Below are positions 24,189 to 37,500 of a DNA stretch of 64,000 nt, in pieces. A model generated the notes under the pieces. It saw only the letters and a list, made by a program, of their open reading frames with translations. It did not search any database and was not told the origin of the DNA. Origin of the DNA: Eopsaltria australis (Eukaryota > Chordata > Aves > Passeriformes > Petroicidae); the NCBI GenBank assembly GCA_034509425.1, contig JAVTVJ010000143.1, positions 4,527,001 to 4,591,000 of the forward strand, written 5' to 3'. A program made the position numbers and the translations under genes. Position 1 is the stretch's first letter. Every line of letters begins with the position of its first letter.

Positions 24189-27100
24189 GAGTAAAAGGAG
24201 AATGTGTAAATGCATTCAGACGTGTAGCGAGGCTTTTAAGTATAATTGTTATCGCTGCAAATCTCCGCGTGGTTGGCAGCTGGGCTGCCCTGCAAGTGCA
24301 GCGTCCCTGTAATTGGAGTCTGCACACTCTGCTGCTCCCTCAGAGCCTGTCAGTGTCCCAGTGTCCCCACCACGGACCCAGGACACGGATAATTGTGAGA
24401 GACAAGCCAGAGGGTTTCCTTCAGCTCCCTCTCGGAGAGACTTAAGAATGCCCAAGCTCATTACGTTGGGATATGGCTCAGGGTTAAGTAACTTTTCAGT
24501 AATTAATACATAAACACAGGGCTACAGTTTCATCCTTTTTATCCCTGCGTAATGCTGGGAAAGGGGAGCTCTGCTGGATGAGGCACAGCACCCAGCTCTC
24601 CTTCACATCTGTGCTGCTCTGGAGAGGGGAAGGAGCTGAGGGCAGGCTCCCTCAGTTTTCAGCATTATTTTACTGTTTAATTTCATTTTGCTGGTCCTCG
24701 GTGTTCCCTTGTTCTCTGCTTCGATCCGGTTTTCATTGTTTATTTGGATTGGTTTGTCTTTTGGATGATGTTTGTGCTACTAAGGTTTTCTGGTGCCAGT
24801 TTTAAAAGCAGCAACACTGATTTTGAGGGTGGAATATTCGGGGCTTTATTTATGTAATTCAAGCAATTGCTTCTTATGGTGGTTAGTGCTGTAAATCCCA
24901 GAGGTGGGTAAATTTCATGGAAGGGAAGAGTTCCTGGCATGCTGTAGTGACTACTGATGGCAGAATCTAAGCTGAGAGTTTTTAAATTTTTCTGAATTTG
25001 AATCTCTTGCCTTCAGGTTGTTCCTCCCGCGCTCTGGTAAATTGTTCCCTTCAATTCTGGACATTGTATTCTTGCTCTGAGAGTTCTTTAGTTTCACGTT
25101 CCCAGAAAATTTGTGTTTTAGTTTGGATCAGCTGCAGGAAGAGGGGGAAAAGTGTGGGCTGAGAGCAAGAATCATTTAGTAGGCACAGCTGTGAGACAGA
25201 AATAAATCAAGGTGGCAGAAAGGTGAGCTAGAGGGGGAAAGAAAATTGAAGAGTTTGTTACTGTAAATCCACATGGTTAGGAAACCCAAGCATCAAATTG
25301 CAGCTGCAGTGTCAGAAAATCTGAATTACATTCCATTTTAAGAAGAAAAGTGTATTAATAAAACAGTGTGCAATACATCTTTCATGCACAGCAGAAATAA
25401 ACCCACTTCTGAGCTCCGACTACAAATGTATTCATTGTAGAAGTAACACTCTTGTTGATCTAAAATCTCATACACTTATCTGCTGTCATATCTATCTGTG
25501 GTGCAGTGACACTGAGCCAGGAAATGCTGTTCAAAAAATAATTCACATGTGAAAAATAAGTCCTTGGCTCTCAGTTGTAATGTTTCTCCACCAAGAGCCA
25601 AGCTTGCTTCTACTGTAATGTTCATCAGCAATTTTTTAATGCTTTCAAATAAAATTTTAAAAATGTCATTTGAGGAAACCGACAGCTATTCTGAGAAAGA
25701 AAGCCAAAATACTTTCTTTTCTCTGGGTCATTTGCTGGCTCATTCCCTTTCTGGGTCATTCTGTTTTGCCTGGGTCGCTCTCTCCTTCTTATTTGTATTC
25801 ATTTAATATTAATAATAGCAGAAATAATCAAATGAAATATATTTGCCTAGGATTTCCAAGGATTTAACTGGCAGTAAGGTTTGAAGGCACTGGATCACAA
25901 CCTGACTGGGCTTCTCAGTGAAGAGGATGTGATAAATGATAAAGCACAGGAGGGTTTAAAGAACCGTACAGCAAATCAATGGCTGAGCAGGAGAAGAACC
26001 AAGGGCACTGTAAAGCTTTCCTTGAAGTGTTAGATTCACTAGAAACAACACTAAATAGTTCAGGACTGATAGTCAAGTCTGCCATCCTGACACCTGCTTA
26101 CCCTGCAAGTCCAGAAATTGTTCTGGCTTAAAGAGAGGTCTGCCCTGCAAGGACTGAAAAGTCTGCAAGCTGAAATTTAAAAAGAAAAAAAAAGTGCAGG
26201 GTTTTAGTGGTGTTTTCTGGTGATTAATTAAATTGTGAAATTTAAAGTCTCAGATGTCAACATGAAACCTCCCTAAACCTCTGATTTGAAACATACTGGA
26301 GAAGACATGCTACAGGTGCTGAGTTTTCACTACAATAAAAGCATCCATGGAGTTAAAGGAACACTTGTGCATAGACTTTATGAAAAACAGAGGTAATTTT
26401 GAAGAGCTAATGTGATTTAACATAATTTTAATGTATAAATAATTGAGTTTGTCTCTTTCTGGGCTTGACTAAACATTTCAAACAGAACTGTGTGCATGCA
26501 TGAGCATTAACTGTTCTTCCTAAACAGATTTTGATAGGGTGTAACGTTCAGATACTAAGTAATACTATGTTAGAGGCGTTCTATTTATACCAGAAATTTT
26601 GACTATTGGTTGGTTTTAGCAAGGTGTTTTTGAGCACTGTGGGCAGAGGCTCTTTTCTTTTGTCATTAGAAAACATTATTGGCATTTTGTTGCATATTCT
26701 CCTTTCCCTGGGGAATCTGTAGAATTTAATATATTTTCCTATTACTACAGAACGATCTCGTTGGAGAGGCTCCTCTCTGTAAGGATTTCTGCTGGTGCAA
26801 ACTCCCAGCTCAGACCTCCACGTGGAGCTGGATGAGTGCAAAACTGCCTTTCCGAGACACAGCTCCAGCTGGGGAGCAGCAGGAGGGTGGCTCAGTGGGG
26901 GAAGATGGCCCATGGTCTGCTAAGCTCAGGCAGATCCAGGGCAGGTGATCCAGGGCCTCTGCCTCTCCAGGAGGCATCACACTTTAATGGGACAGCTCCT
27001 GAGAGGGGGCACCGGGGGCTGGAGTCAGAGCTGGGAACAGGAGAGAGGTCTTGGACAGGGAAGCCATTCTTTAGGCAGGGTGAGAGGCAGGTAATGATTG

Positions 27101-28249
27101 CCCATGCTCAGGGGAGGAACTGGTGCTGTGAAATCGCTATTTTTTTTGTTAAATTCGAGATTTTTAAAGTCCAGGAGAATTATCAGGATTAGTTCCTAGG
27201 CTTGTGCTTTTTGTTTGGTTTTTTGATTTTCTGTTTTATGCTGCCTGAACCCAGCCATCTCTTCTTTAGCTCTGCCGGCGTCCAGTGGATTCACGATTCT
27301 AATGGTTGCCAGCAAAGTTATTTTTGTGGAAGATTGTCACCCCCTGAAGCAGGATTAAACTGTGGTGAACAAGGAGTTGAAATAGACTGGAAATATAAGT
27401 CAGAGCTTAAGACACAAATTGCCTCCTCAACAGGCAATAACTGCAAGAGAAGTGCGGAATAACTGCATAACTATTATATTGAGTTGTGGAAATGTTGTAG
27501 CCAGTCATTTCAGGTTTTACTGATGTTCTGCAATTAAAGATTGCCACAGTTTGGGATTATTCCAGGATCTCAGCAGGAAGGTGTTTTCTACTACTCCCTT
27601 GCAGAAGATGCAAGTCCTGTTGCATAAAAGCATCCTTAATTCTCAGAGGAATCTTACATGAGATGCAAGAAATGAATTTTCCATTATGGGCACGCTGCAA
27701 GCTATGGATCCGTCATTATCTCTATGAAACAGTCACATGGGCATTAATGAAGCCAATGCCAAAGCATTCCCCACCTGTAGAAGGACAGGTATTGGAGGCA
27801 AGAGTGAGATGGAAGAAAGAAGCTGCAGTGTAGTTCTGTATTAGTAGTTCTCATTTCCTCGCAGAGAAGGCTTCCTTTGTAACAGACAGATGAACAACTC
27901 AGACTTAAAATTTAATTTGGTGGGTAATTTGCCCATAACACTACTGCAAGCAGTTGGAAAACAAAATGAGTTAAAATATTTTTATTTGACAGCTACTGCA
28001 CTTGCAAACAAAATTGTTGCTTTGATTTTTCTGTGTACACAAAAACCCGAGGTGGGGTTTCCAGTGCTGGTGTGTGATGAAGACTGTAGATATGTTGTGA
28101 CTGGTTGACATGGACCCCAAGCCCTATCTGGTCTCACATGCTGGTTTCTGAAATCTCTTTCTGTTTAGAATTGGTGAGAACAAGGCTTGGAAACTAGGAT
28201 TAAATCTCAGCCTTGCTGAGGGCCATGGCACTGTGATTTCACCCCTTCA

Positions 28250-28391
28250 GGTGTTGTGGGGTATTTTTGGGTTTTTTTGGGTTTTTTGTTGGGTTTTTTG
28301 CTGGTTTGTGTTTTTTTTTTGTTGTTGTTGTTGTTGTTGGGGGTTTTTTTGGGTTTTTTTGGGGTTTTTTGGTTTGGTTTTTTTTTTTTGT
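28250..28391. repeat. G/T-rich low-complexity tract with (TTG)n core
   Basis: Runs of three to five G separated by six to nine T occur on both sides of a GTTGTTGTTGTTGTTG core. The long Phe/Trp/Gly/Leu-rich frames on plus and the Lys/Pro/Asn-rich frame on minus are artefacts of this tract. The G runs approach but mostly do not meet the strict quadruplex spacing of loops of seven or fewer. Confidence 0.9.
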
Positions 28392-29360
28392 CTTTTTTCT
28401 GTGTCCTATCACCAGAAAACCACAGCCCTTCCCAAAGTGAGCCTCCCAGTATTATCACTCCTCTGTTTCCAGGCTCCTCCAGGGCTGATAGGCAGGGCCT
28501 TTTTGCAGCCAAAACAATTGCTAATGGAGATGTGAGGTGCTTCATTAAACTTAGAGTGATTATTCATATGTATAAAATGGCTCTGTGTTGTCAGAATCAG
28601 TGCCTGGGGCTGTAGCTCAAGTAGTAACACTAAAGCAGAATAAAATGGTTTTCTCCTGATTTTGCCTGATACAAAACCAGCACACTCAGGTGAGCATGAG
28701 ACATTCACAACCTCTGTAGCAGCTTTAGAGGGATAGATCTCACAGAGAGTGTTTGGTAGAGTTTCTAAACTTTTAAAATTAATTTCAGCAGCAATTAGCT
28801 CTTCCAACCAACGTTTGAGAAAGTCTGTGTGTGTGTGAGTTTGTAGTTACACAAAGGAGTGTTTGTATAACATCTGCAAAGCAGAGAGCAAGTGGACTTG
28901 AGGGGTAAAAGGTGCCAGCACCTTTGGCCAATTGGATGTTGCAGTTTGTCCAAAATTTGCTTTTCTCCTGCTTCATAAAAGAAGGGACCTTCTTCAGCTT
29001 GGAATAGGGAAAGGGTTAATCTTATGGCTGTTTCTTGTTTAAACAAATGCACCTGAGTAAATGAATGAACGTTTTACTTTACTGTGCCTTTTTTGTACCT
29101 GTTTAACAGAATACTTAAATCATTATATAAAGTATTTTTTATATAGGTGAAAGTTTTATGTTACATATGAACCAGTCAGATGTTGGACCACCCTTCAAAT
29201 AGCATTGGTTTTCCCTTTCCTGACTGAACTTACATAAAGCTGTTCAAGCAGGTGGTTTTCTGTCCCTTTCCCCATCTCACTCAGAGCTGTTAGAGTGAAC
29301 ACTCATGTTTTTGCAGCCACTGTGGAAAAAAACCTTTCATCCTGAAAACAAGTCATTATT

Positions 29361-29397
29361 AAAAAAAAAAAAAAGAAAAAAAAAAGAAAAGAGAGAA
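29361..29397. repeat. A-rich tract
   Basis: Poly-A broken by single G residues. No retroposon body was recognised beside it. Confidence 0.9.
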
Positions 29398-30789
29398 ATC
29401 TAATGCTGGAGTACAAAACCAGTTAGTCATATGCCAGAAATAGAGTAAGAGAGCTATGAATGTGAAGGATTCCATCTGGTTTTGCAAATGTCTGTGTGAC
29501 ATGGGAACTCCAATAAAACCAGGGAGGCTCAGGGAGTCGGGGGGAAAAATTTGGTTTCAGAGCTGCATCTAGACAGAACAACTTGCTGCCAAGTCCATCA
29601 TTTGTGTGAGCAATGGATTGCATGTGGTCCCAACAGGAAGCTAGTAACACACCAGAGATCAAGGGTGTACCTTATTCTGGTGTTTATAACACTTGGTAGG
29701 TGGTATTAATAGTTCCAGTTTGGCTTTTGGGGTACAAAATGAAAATAATTGCTCAGTGATGCTGTAGGAAGGCAGTTACAGCAAACTACAAAGAAGAGAT
29801 CATCTGTTTGCCCATGTGAAAGGCATGGACTGCATTTGCACCATTCCCCTACTCCCAGGTACATGGGACAGATAGGAAAAGCACCAGTAGATGCAGAAGA
29901 TGGGCAGCTCTGAGGGAATGGAGTGTGTTTGTGCCTGGATCCAGGTCTGCATCCCAAAGCTGTGTGTATGGAGAGGTGAACAGCACTGGAGCTGAGGGAG
30001 GGCCAGTGTCTCTTCTCTTTGGGATTTTATGCTGTAACTGGTAATTTGTGGAGCCCCTGGGAAGGCACAGAGCCTCTGTGCTCACTGAATCCCTGCCTCA
30101 GCTTCCACGAGGTGACTGAGCTTAAGGCATTCAAGGAATAGAGTTGTTGCACGTAAGCAAGAACTCCATTTATTTTTCTGTCCCATTTCCCAGTCTTGTA
30201 CATCAAAAACACTTGTTATCCTGACAGTTACACTTACAAGTTTTTATTTTCTGTTTACATGTGTTGCCAGCAGGATGGATTATGGTGACCTGCCAAGTGC
30301 TCCATGAACATGCCCCACGCAAAGCAGTGGCTGCAGACCTTGCCCTGAGGGACCTTCTGTGACCTCTGCCTACAGGTCTTGGGGCTGGGAATGTTTCTTA
30401 CAGCCCATGTTTCAGTGCCAAAGCACAGTTCTTGGGCCAGCCCAAGCTGCTTGCTTACTCTGGGAGTGAAACCTCTTGCCCCAAAGGGACAGGCCCACCT
30501 TGGTCACAGACCATCCTTCTCAAAGCTGAATAACTGGTGAATGAGTGAAATATTAATAATCCCCACTGCACAGTCGAGCAGCTTTTGCCATGCAAAGCCC
30601 CAGCTGGAGCACAGCTGGGCTGAGCAGGTCACGGTGCTGCTCTGGCAGTGGATGTTGCTGCTCTGGAGCCGTCCCTGTTGGGTGACAGGAGGAGCACGGT
30701 CAGTGCCCACTGCACAGCACAGCAGCTGGGTTAGTGCAGGAAGAATGGCTTCTGCTTCTGAGAGCTGGTAAATATTTTATCCTTTCCTT

Positions 30790-31149
30790 TGCTTCGTGTT
30801 GGCAATTAGCAAAATCAAGCAAGACATGGTGCTGCTGATCACTGTTCTTCATTCCACTGAGTGCCAAGTCATGTTTGGAATAATCCTTGTTGGTCGCCAC
30901 CACAGTGCAGTGTTGGAGTTGGGTTAAATCCCAGGAACCACCCTTATAATTGAAACCTGCTGGGTGTAAATGAGCACTAGCACCTAGGATGAGTGTGGCC
31001 ACTCCAGTATCACATGGGGAAGGAATTATATCTGGAGCAGCTGTGACTGTAATGAGACAGGGATTCACCAGGGGTATGTTGAGATTCACCTCCCCGGTGG
31101 TGACGTGGTAATCAGCACAGACCATGGACCACGAGGGATGTGTAGCCAC
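30790..31149 (-). other. Unexplained open reading frame, possible decayed element gene
   Basis: A minus-strand frame runs from a GTG just after an in-frame TAA (31149) down through 30700, 149 codons in all. Its first ~120 residues have ordinary protein-like composition (TGEVNLNIPLVNPCLITV, then GASAHLHPAGFNYKGGSWD, then KDYSKHDLALSGMKNSDQQ) rather than the low-complexity look of other frames here. The frame has no ATG until codon 9 (an internal Met). I recognise no family. It may be a chance frame, an old retroelement or retrogene fragment, or part of an antisense transcript. Confidence 0.25.
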
Positions 31150-31569
31150 TTAGAGAGCACTTTGGCACACTGGATTGCTGGTCACTGGCCTGATAGCACA
31201 TGGTTTGAAGCTGGAGCTGCCTGCAGAAGGCATCACAAAGCCTCCTGAGCCTGTGAGTGTGGTGTAGGCACAGTCAGAATCCAGTCATTTCCCCGTTGAG
31301 AAGATGAACCATTTTATTAATGGTATGAAATTAAAACTAATGGACAAGAAAACTGGGTTGGAGCTAATGACTCAACATCCTTATGACAATAATTATATCG
31401 ATCAAAAAAAGCAGCCTTTGGAAAAATAAATAAACGAAGCTCTCAGAGTGGTACCAAATAGTCTTTTCACTTGCATAAAGAGTGCAGAGATGAAAGCTGT
31501 TTCCAAAGGGAAGAATTCCCATGTATTAGCATCAACCCACTCTTTGCTGAGTAATCTATCTCTATAAGC

Positions 31570-31592
31570 AAAAAAAAAAAAAAAAAAAAAAA
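31570..31592. repeat. Poly-A run (23 bases)
   Basis: Uninterrupted A run. Confidence 0.95.
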
Positions 31593-34500
31593 GAGCAATT
31601 AAAGGAGAATGCATTGTTTCTCTTTATAAATAGTTCATATAATCCTAATTTCACATTTAGGCCTATATGCTGCCTACTCTTGCTGATCTAAGTCACCCTT
31701 TGTTCAGTAAGTTTCCTCACGGTTTGTGAAACATAAGTGTAGATCTTCTCAGATGAGCAGGCTGCCGAGTTTTGTTGGAAGAAAACCATCACTTTATTGA
31801 TATTAAGTGACATGTTTTTGGTATTTTACACTCTGGCATGGCACTGTCTTCCTACTGCTTTTGTGTGTACCCTGAGTGTGGTGGTTGAGGAGAAGGAAGT
31901 GCATCCAAATTCACTGCATAACACACCTCAGGAAAAAAACATAACGTGCTTTTCACAGGTGCTCTGTGGCTGTAGTTGGGCTGATCGTGTTATTCCTGCA
32001 CAGATCCCAAAGACAAATCTGAAATAGGTAGCTGGCAGTTATTAAACAGCTTGAATCCCAAGCAAGAAATGGTAAATTCAGTCTTAGGATAACAAAGCTA
32101 GTTTATGTGAATGGTAAGAAGAACATGGAAGCACCATTGCATGCAAGTATTTGATCACCAGAAAAGCAAAGCATCAGAATTTCTTCCTGAAGTGTTCTCA
32201 CAGTCAGAGAAAACCTCTTTTTTTTTCATTTCAATGGCAAATGCAAATGGCTGAATTAGTCTGACTGAGTTTTAAAGGAACACTTTACCCTAGAAATGGG
32301 CTGCTTCTCTCTCCTGTGCTGTTTCTTCTTAGAGGGAATAATTGCTGATAAGCGGAACTTGTAACAAAAATACTATATAAAGTAATTTTAATCTAATGAT
32401 TTCACCATTGGATGCTTTGTAAATTATTTACATTTTTATTCTTCATACTGTGCTATATCCATTCCTCATAAAACAAAATTATATATGAAGTGGCTTGAAT
32501 ACATAAAGTATTTTCCTGAAAGTAATGCCATTTGAACTCCTCAGAGAATCAGAAAAATCCATACGCAGTTACACATCACAGCTACAAAATCCACTGAGGA
32601 TTTGTTTGTAAATAAAAAAGTAATTTCTTTGCGCACTTGACTTGCATAAACACTGCAAAGATACTTTCACTGGCAAAGAAGAAAGATAAAATCCTAGAGA
32701 AATTCAGACTTCCCACCAGTTCCATATTTATGTTAATCAGTGCAGAAAGAGCTTGAGAAATCTGGATGTGATAGGGAGGGTCAGGCAGTTCAGCAGGTGT
32801 CTGGTAGAACGGGGTGTCTGGGGATGAGGCAGCCTCATTTCCCAAAGCTGCTGTGGACTGCACCAGCAGGAGATTGAGCCTTCTCCTCCCTAGCCTGGTC
32901 TTCCTTCCCATCCTGGCTGCCTGGATAAGCTGCCTCACAGGTGGCTGTAGCCCATGGTGTTCCTGCAGCAGTGTCCAGCAGCTGTGCAGGCTGGAGGAGC
33001 TCACAGGCATCCGCAGGAGGAAGCCTGGTTGTGCCTGGATTTCTGCCCTGCAGCTGACAGAGCTGTCTGGTCACTGGGACATCTGGGAAGTCTCTCAGGC
33101 AGCTGGATTTCCCCATGCCTGAGCAAGGATGTGCTCCCACTGCAGGCTTCCTTCTGCTGGGGCCTTTACTGCTCAGTCTCATGTCAGCAGCTCGTTCATG
33201 CCTCTGCTCCACAGAGTGCTGAGCTGGTTGCTGAGAAATGCTTGTGTCACCTGCTCGGAACAATCTCTGTGCCCCAGCAGTTCCCTGGTGCCCCCAGGAG
33301 CTGATCACTTCTGGTGTGTGATTGTTGGTAGGGTCAGAACAATCCTCCAAATGCCCAACCTACGGTTTCCTTGCTGCAACTCAAGTTCTTTGCTTCACAT
33401 CCCATCCTTGGTAGAAATGGCCAAGAGCTGCTTCTCTGCTTTGCTCTTACCTTTTCCTTATTTGAAAGTGGTTATCTTCTCAAATCAGTCTTCTCTAAAT
33501 TTAAACAAGCCTAATTCCTTTCCTGGTAGGTCATGTTTTCTAGATCTGATAACTTTCTTCCTCTGGATTCTCTCCAGAGCTTTGGCGCTCCAGCTGTGGA
33601 TTTGCACTGCTGAACAAAGCAGAAGGAAAATCCCATGGGCCTGCAACTTTGCAAGCCTTCAGAGAAAATCTGCCATCTGCAAATTTAGAATTAGTTGGTT
33701 TGCACTCATCTGCTCATTACCATCTTGATGTTTATAAAAAGCTTGTTGGATTCCTTGTTCCATTGTTTTTACATAACTGAGGCTAAGATGAGGTTGTTCA
33801 TGAACTAAAAATATAATGTACTCTTAAAAGTGTAATTTACCCCTTCAGTGCTTGAAATCTCTACCTCAGGAATTAAGATTTTTTTCTGAAAGACATGTTT
33901 TAGAACTATTGATCTGGCTGTAAGAATGATTTGGTAACCATCTGCAGCTATTCATAGCCAGAAGATCAGTGTGGATAACAACATTGGTGCTCAATCTCAA
34001 AAATACCTGCACTTGATCCCCTTCGAGCAGACACAGTTTAGAAGACTTGGGAGACATAATGGGTTTTTTCCTCAGACAGCTCTCAGAATCAAGGCATGTT
34101 TTCAGTCGTTCTTGTGTTCCTGCACCAGTATCTGCAGAGCATTAATCCTTTTCCAGGGGTTGTTTGATAGCACAGAGAAGGCACCATTCGGCACCTGTAC
34201 ACTGAAATTCGAGGAAGTAAATTAATTAAACAAACAGAGAAAACGGTTTAACTTTTGGAAGCCACTGTAAAATAAGGTCCAGCTCTAGTGACTTTTGAAA
34301 GACAGTGTTTCCATGTTAGTTCATTGTGCAAATATTGAAGGTTATGAAACATATCAAGGCTGTAAATCTGCACTTGTCATACACTCCTGTGAGGAGCCAT
34401 TGATCTCAGTTGTTGGTCTGTGAGCAGCAGCTTTCTGGGCAAGTCCAGGTTTGCATTGCTCATAAAGTGAAAGGCATAAGAGAATGTTTTGTGTAAGTAA

Positions 34501-37500
34501 AGAAACCATTCCCTTGATAAGAAGTTGCAGGCTATCATTTGGTTTCAGTTAAACACATTGGTTTGATCAGCTCTGACAACAGACAGCCTTGTTTCTCTGA
34601 GATTTTAAAGTAATTTTTCAAGTTGTTGTAGTGAGTGAACATAATGACAGTAAGTCATATCTTGTAGCTCACTGAGCTGTCTTGAATGGCCTGGCTGTGG
34701 AACACGTTTGTAAAATCCTCTGTTGCCCCTAATGGTTTCTCTGTTCCTAAGCGTGACACTGCACTGTTTGATGGGGGGAGACATACCTCCATCACACAGA
34801 GAAAAAGTGTCTTACTGGCTGCATGAGGAAAACAGATATATTTAGAACTGACTTAACTGCACAGAGTAGAAAGCAACTGCAAGACAGATGCATTTGGTTT
34901 GCAGCTAAAAGAGTTTTATGCACAGGGGAAGCTGCCTTGAAATGTGTAAGGCTGGTATTAAAAGGAAAACTCTGAAGAGAGACCTCCTAAACTACAGCAG
35001 TGTGCTTTAAGCAATCTTAGAATGTACAAAAAGGTGAGCCAAAATCTTTTAAGTGAGGGGGGTTTTTTTGTTGCTCTATTTTTTTGTTTGTGGGTTTGCG
35101 ACTTCTTTTTTTGTTGATTGGTTTTCTAGGTAGCGTTGATGTGTTTTAATTTTGTTAACAGAAAGTGCAAGTAGAAAATTGGTTCTTTGAAAGTTAACAT
35201 GATAAAAAGCAAATACAGAACTCTTCAGCTTGACCTGTCATGTGTGCAAGCTCTGATGTTGGCCAGGGGAGGTGGGGCTAATTGCCCCCAGGAGCTTAGC
35301 TGTTCCTCTGCTGAAAGCTGGCATTGCAAGATTTGGAGTTTGCTAATATAAAGAAGGCTCACTTTTGAAAGTTTTTTTATAAATTTAAATTGGATTGTAA
35401 ATCTATATTTTTTTACATGAGATTTATAGCTCATTAGAAATGTGCAACAAAGCCCATCTGTTGACAGCTTGTATTATTTTTGACAATTGTGTTGAACTCC
35501 AGCATAACAGGTCTGAAATTTTTCATCACAGTTGAGGCCTTAGAACTCAGGCTAAGGAGGAGGTGGAATTGGCTTTTGATACGTAGGGCTCAGCTGGAAA
35601 TGATTAACTGAGTTAGCTCATTTTTTTCCTGAAATCAGAGGGAGCCAGTTAGCAGTTGTAATACAAGGTTTCTTCCTCCTTGGCCCTCTGGCTTGATCTG
35701 CAGTGTCAGCATTCACCAGAATGGAAATCACTGAAAGTAACCTTTAATATGAGAGGTTTTCTTCCAGCAGGCTGCTCCATGCCTCTATTGTACAGATGTT
35801 CTGCAAGAAACACTTGGTTATCTCACATTTTAGAGGCTGGAATAGTAGCTATGAGTGCATCAAGATGATATCCAAGTAGGTAAAAAGGAATGGGAAGGGA
35901 GATAGCACATTACTGAAAATTCACCAGTAAACACAACGCAAGATATAACATGACTATCAAGTAACATTAATTACTTTAGAGCCTCACTGTGTTCCTTGTG
36001 CATTTTAATTATTATTTCAGCATAATGTAATAACAAGGGCTGGTTTATAAGATGATAATAGGACTTGAGGCTATGACTGCGGCAGATTTTGTAAGCAGAG
36101 GGTGGCTGAGCTGAGCAGGAGCTGCCCGTGGCTGTGCTGTGCATTGCAAGCCATGGCCTGGGCTCAGGGAGGGGAAGGATTTCCTGCTGTAGTCACCTTT
36201 GGGAAATAGAGCCAGTGAGCAGTCCCACCCCGTGCTGTCTTCTGGTGAAATGCTCCTCGTGGTTCCATCATGTGAGGCCAATAAATCCTCCAGCAGCCAT
36301 TTTGCCCTGCACTATTGCAATAAGAGTGACTCCTCCCCCTGATTATCACCATCAACATTCAATTACCGCTCATTTACTGAAAATTCCTCCTCTATGTAAA
36401 GGCTTAAGTGGACACGATTATTTTTGTCGGCAGTATCCCAGTATTGCTGTGCTTATGCTTTGGCTAAATCTTGTAGACAAGACTCAACTCTTGCAGGGGT
36501 TGAATGAACCCCTCAGCCTTCTGAGGATTATGAAGGATGAAGTTTCACTATTTTACCAAGGTTTGCATCTCCCTTTGTGTGATGACGACTTTAAAAATTT
36601 TGTGCACTTTGGATTTCCCAGACAATAAGTGGTGCATTTGGCCGGAGTTCTCACCCACTTACATGTGTGTGGTTCCCTGTGAATCCATCTGCTCCCTCAT
36701 TATCAGTTATTAAAAGGCGTTTGAGACAGTGATTAGCCTGGCTAGTATGGGTGGGGAGGCACTGACATTTTCATAAGCTGTGCTGAAATGTTCAAACCGA
36801 TGCAAAGTCAAGAAATAACTCTCTGTAGGAACAGACAGGCAAGCAGGGAAAATCGAGTTCATGGGTGCCTATTTCGCACGTACTGCTCCCTCTGAGCTTC
36901 TGTCAGAGCCTGGAGAAGTGGAAATACCCTGTACTGTGGATGTCAAACTGGTAATGTTGGTTTGTGAGACTGAGCCTGCTCCCAGTCTCCCCAGCTGCAG
37001 CTCTGTTTTTTTTGCAAGACACCGTGGCCTCCAAGGGACCGGACCGTCAGGTTTTGGTTATCTCCAGCTATTGGTTGGCTGGGGAGTTCTGGTGAGGGCT
37101 GCTGTAAATATTTCCTCTTTCAGGGAGTTCTCCAGCCCAAAGGTGTTTTCTCAGAGGTGTCATGGCCTTCTGTGTACACCCTCCCCTTCTTTTTCCATGG
37201 GGTGAATGCTGTTCTGCTGCTTTTCACCTGTTGACCCCAGTGAGAGGCATATCAGCAGGAGGATGGAGGGGTGCACAAGGGGAAGCCCCTCTCTTCTGCC
37301 CTAGCAGAATAAAAATCTTACAGGTTAGGGGTTTTGAGAGTTTAGCCAGGAAACTGGATTTTTAACTGTGTTTGCAGCTCATGCGTGCATGTTTGAACAC
37401 TCCCATCCACTTAGATCAGTTAGAGTCACCAAACTTCTTCTTTTTTCAAAATAAAACTGCATTATGCCTAGACATGTTGAGCCAAATCTGTTCCTGGTGT

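Noticed and set aside
28207..28615. Frames of 100-119 codons rich in Phe, Gly, Trp, or Lys, Pro, Asn
   Set aside because: Direct translation of the G/T-rich simple repeat.
33129..33728. 199-codon plus frame
   Set aside because: Ser/Leu/Cys-rich with no recognisable domain. Overlapping frames in other phases look equally good.
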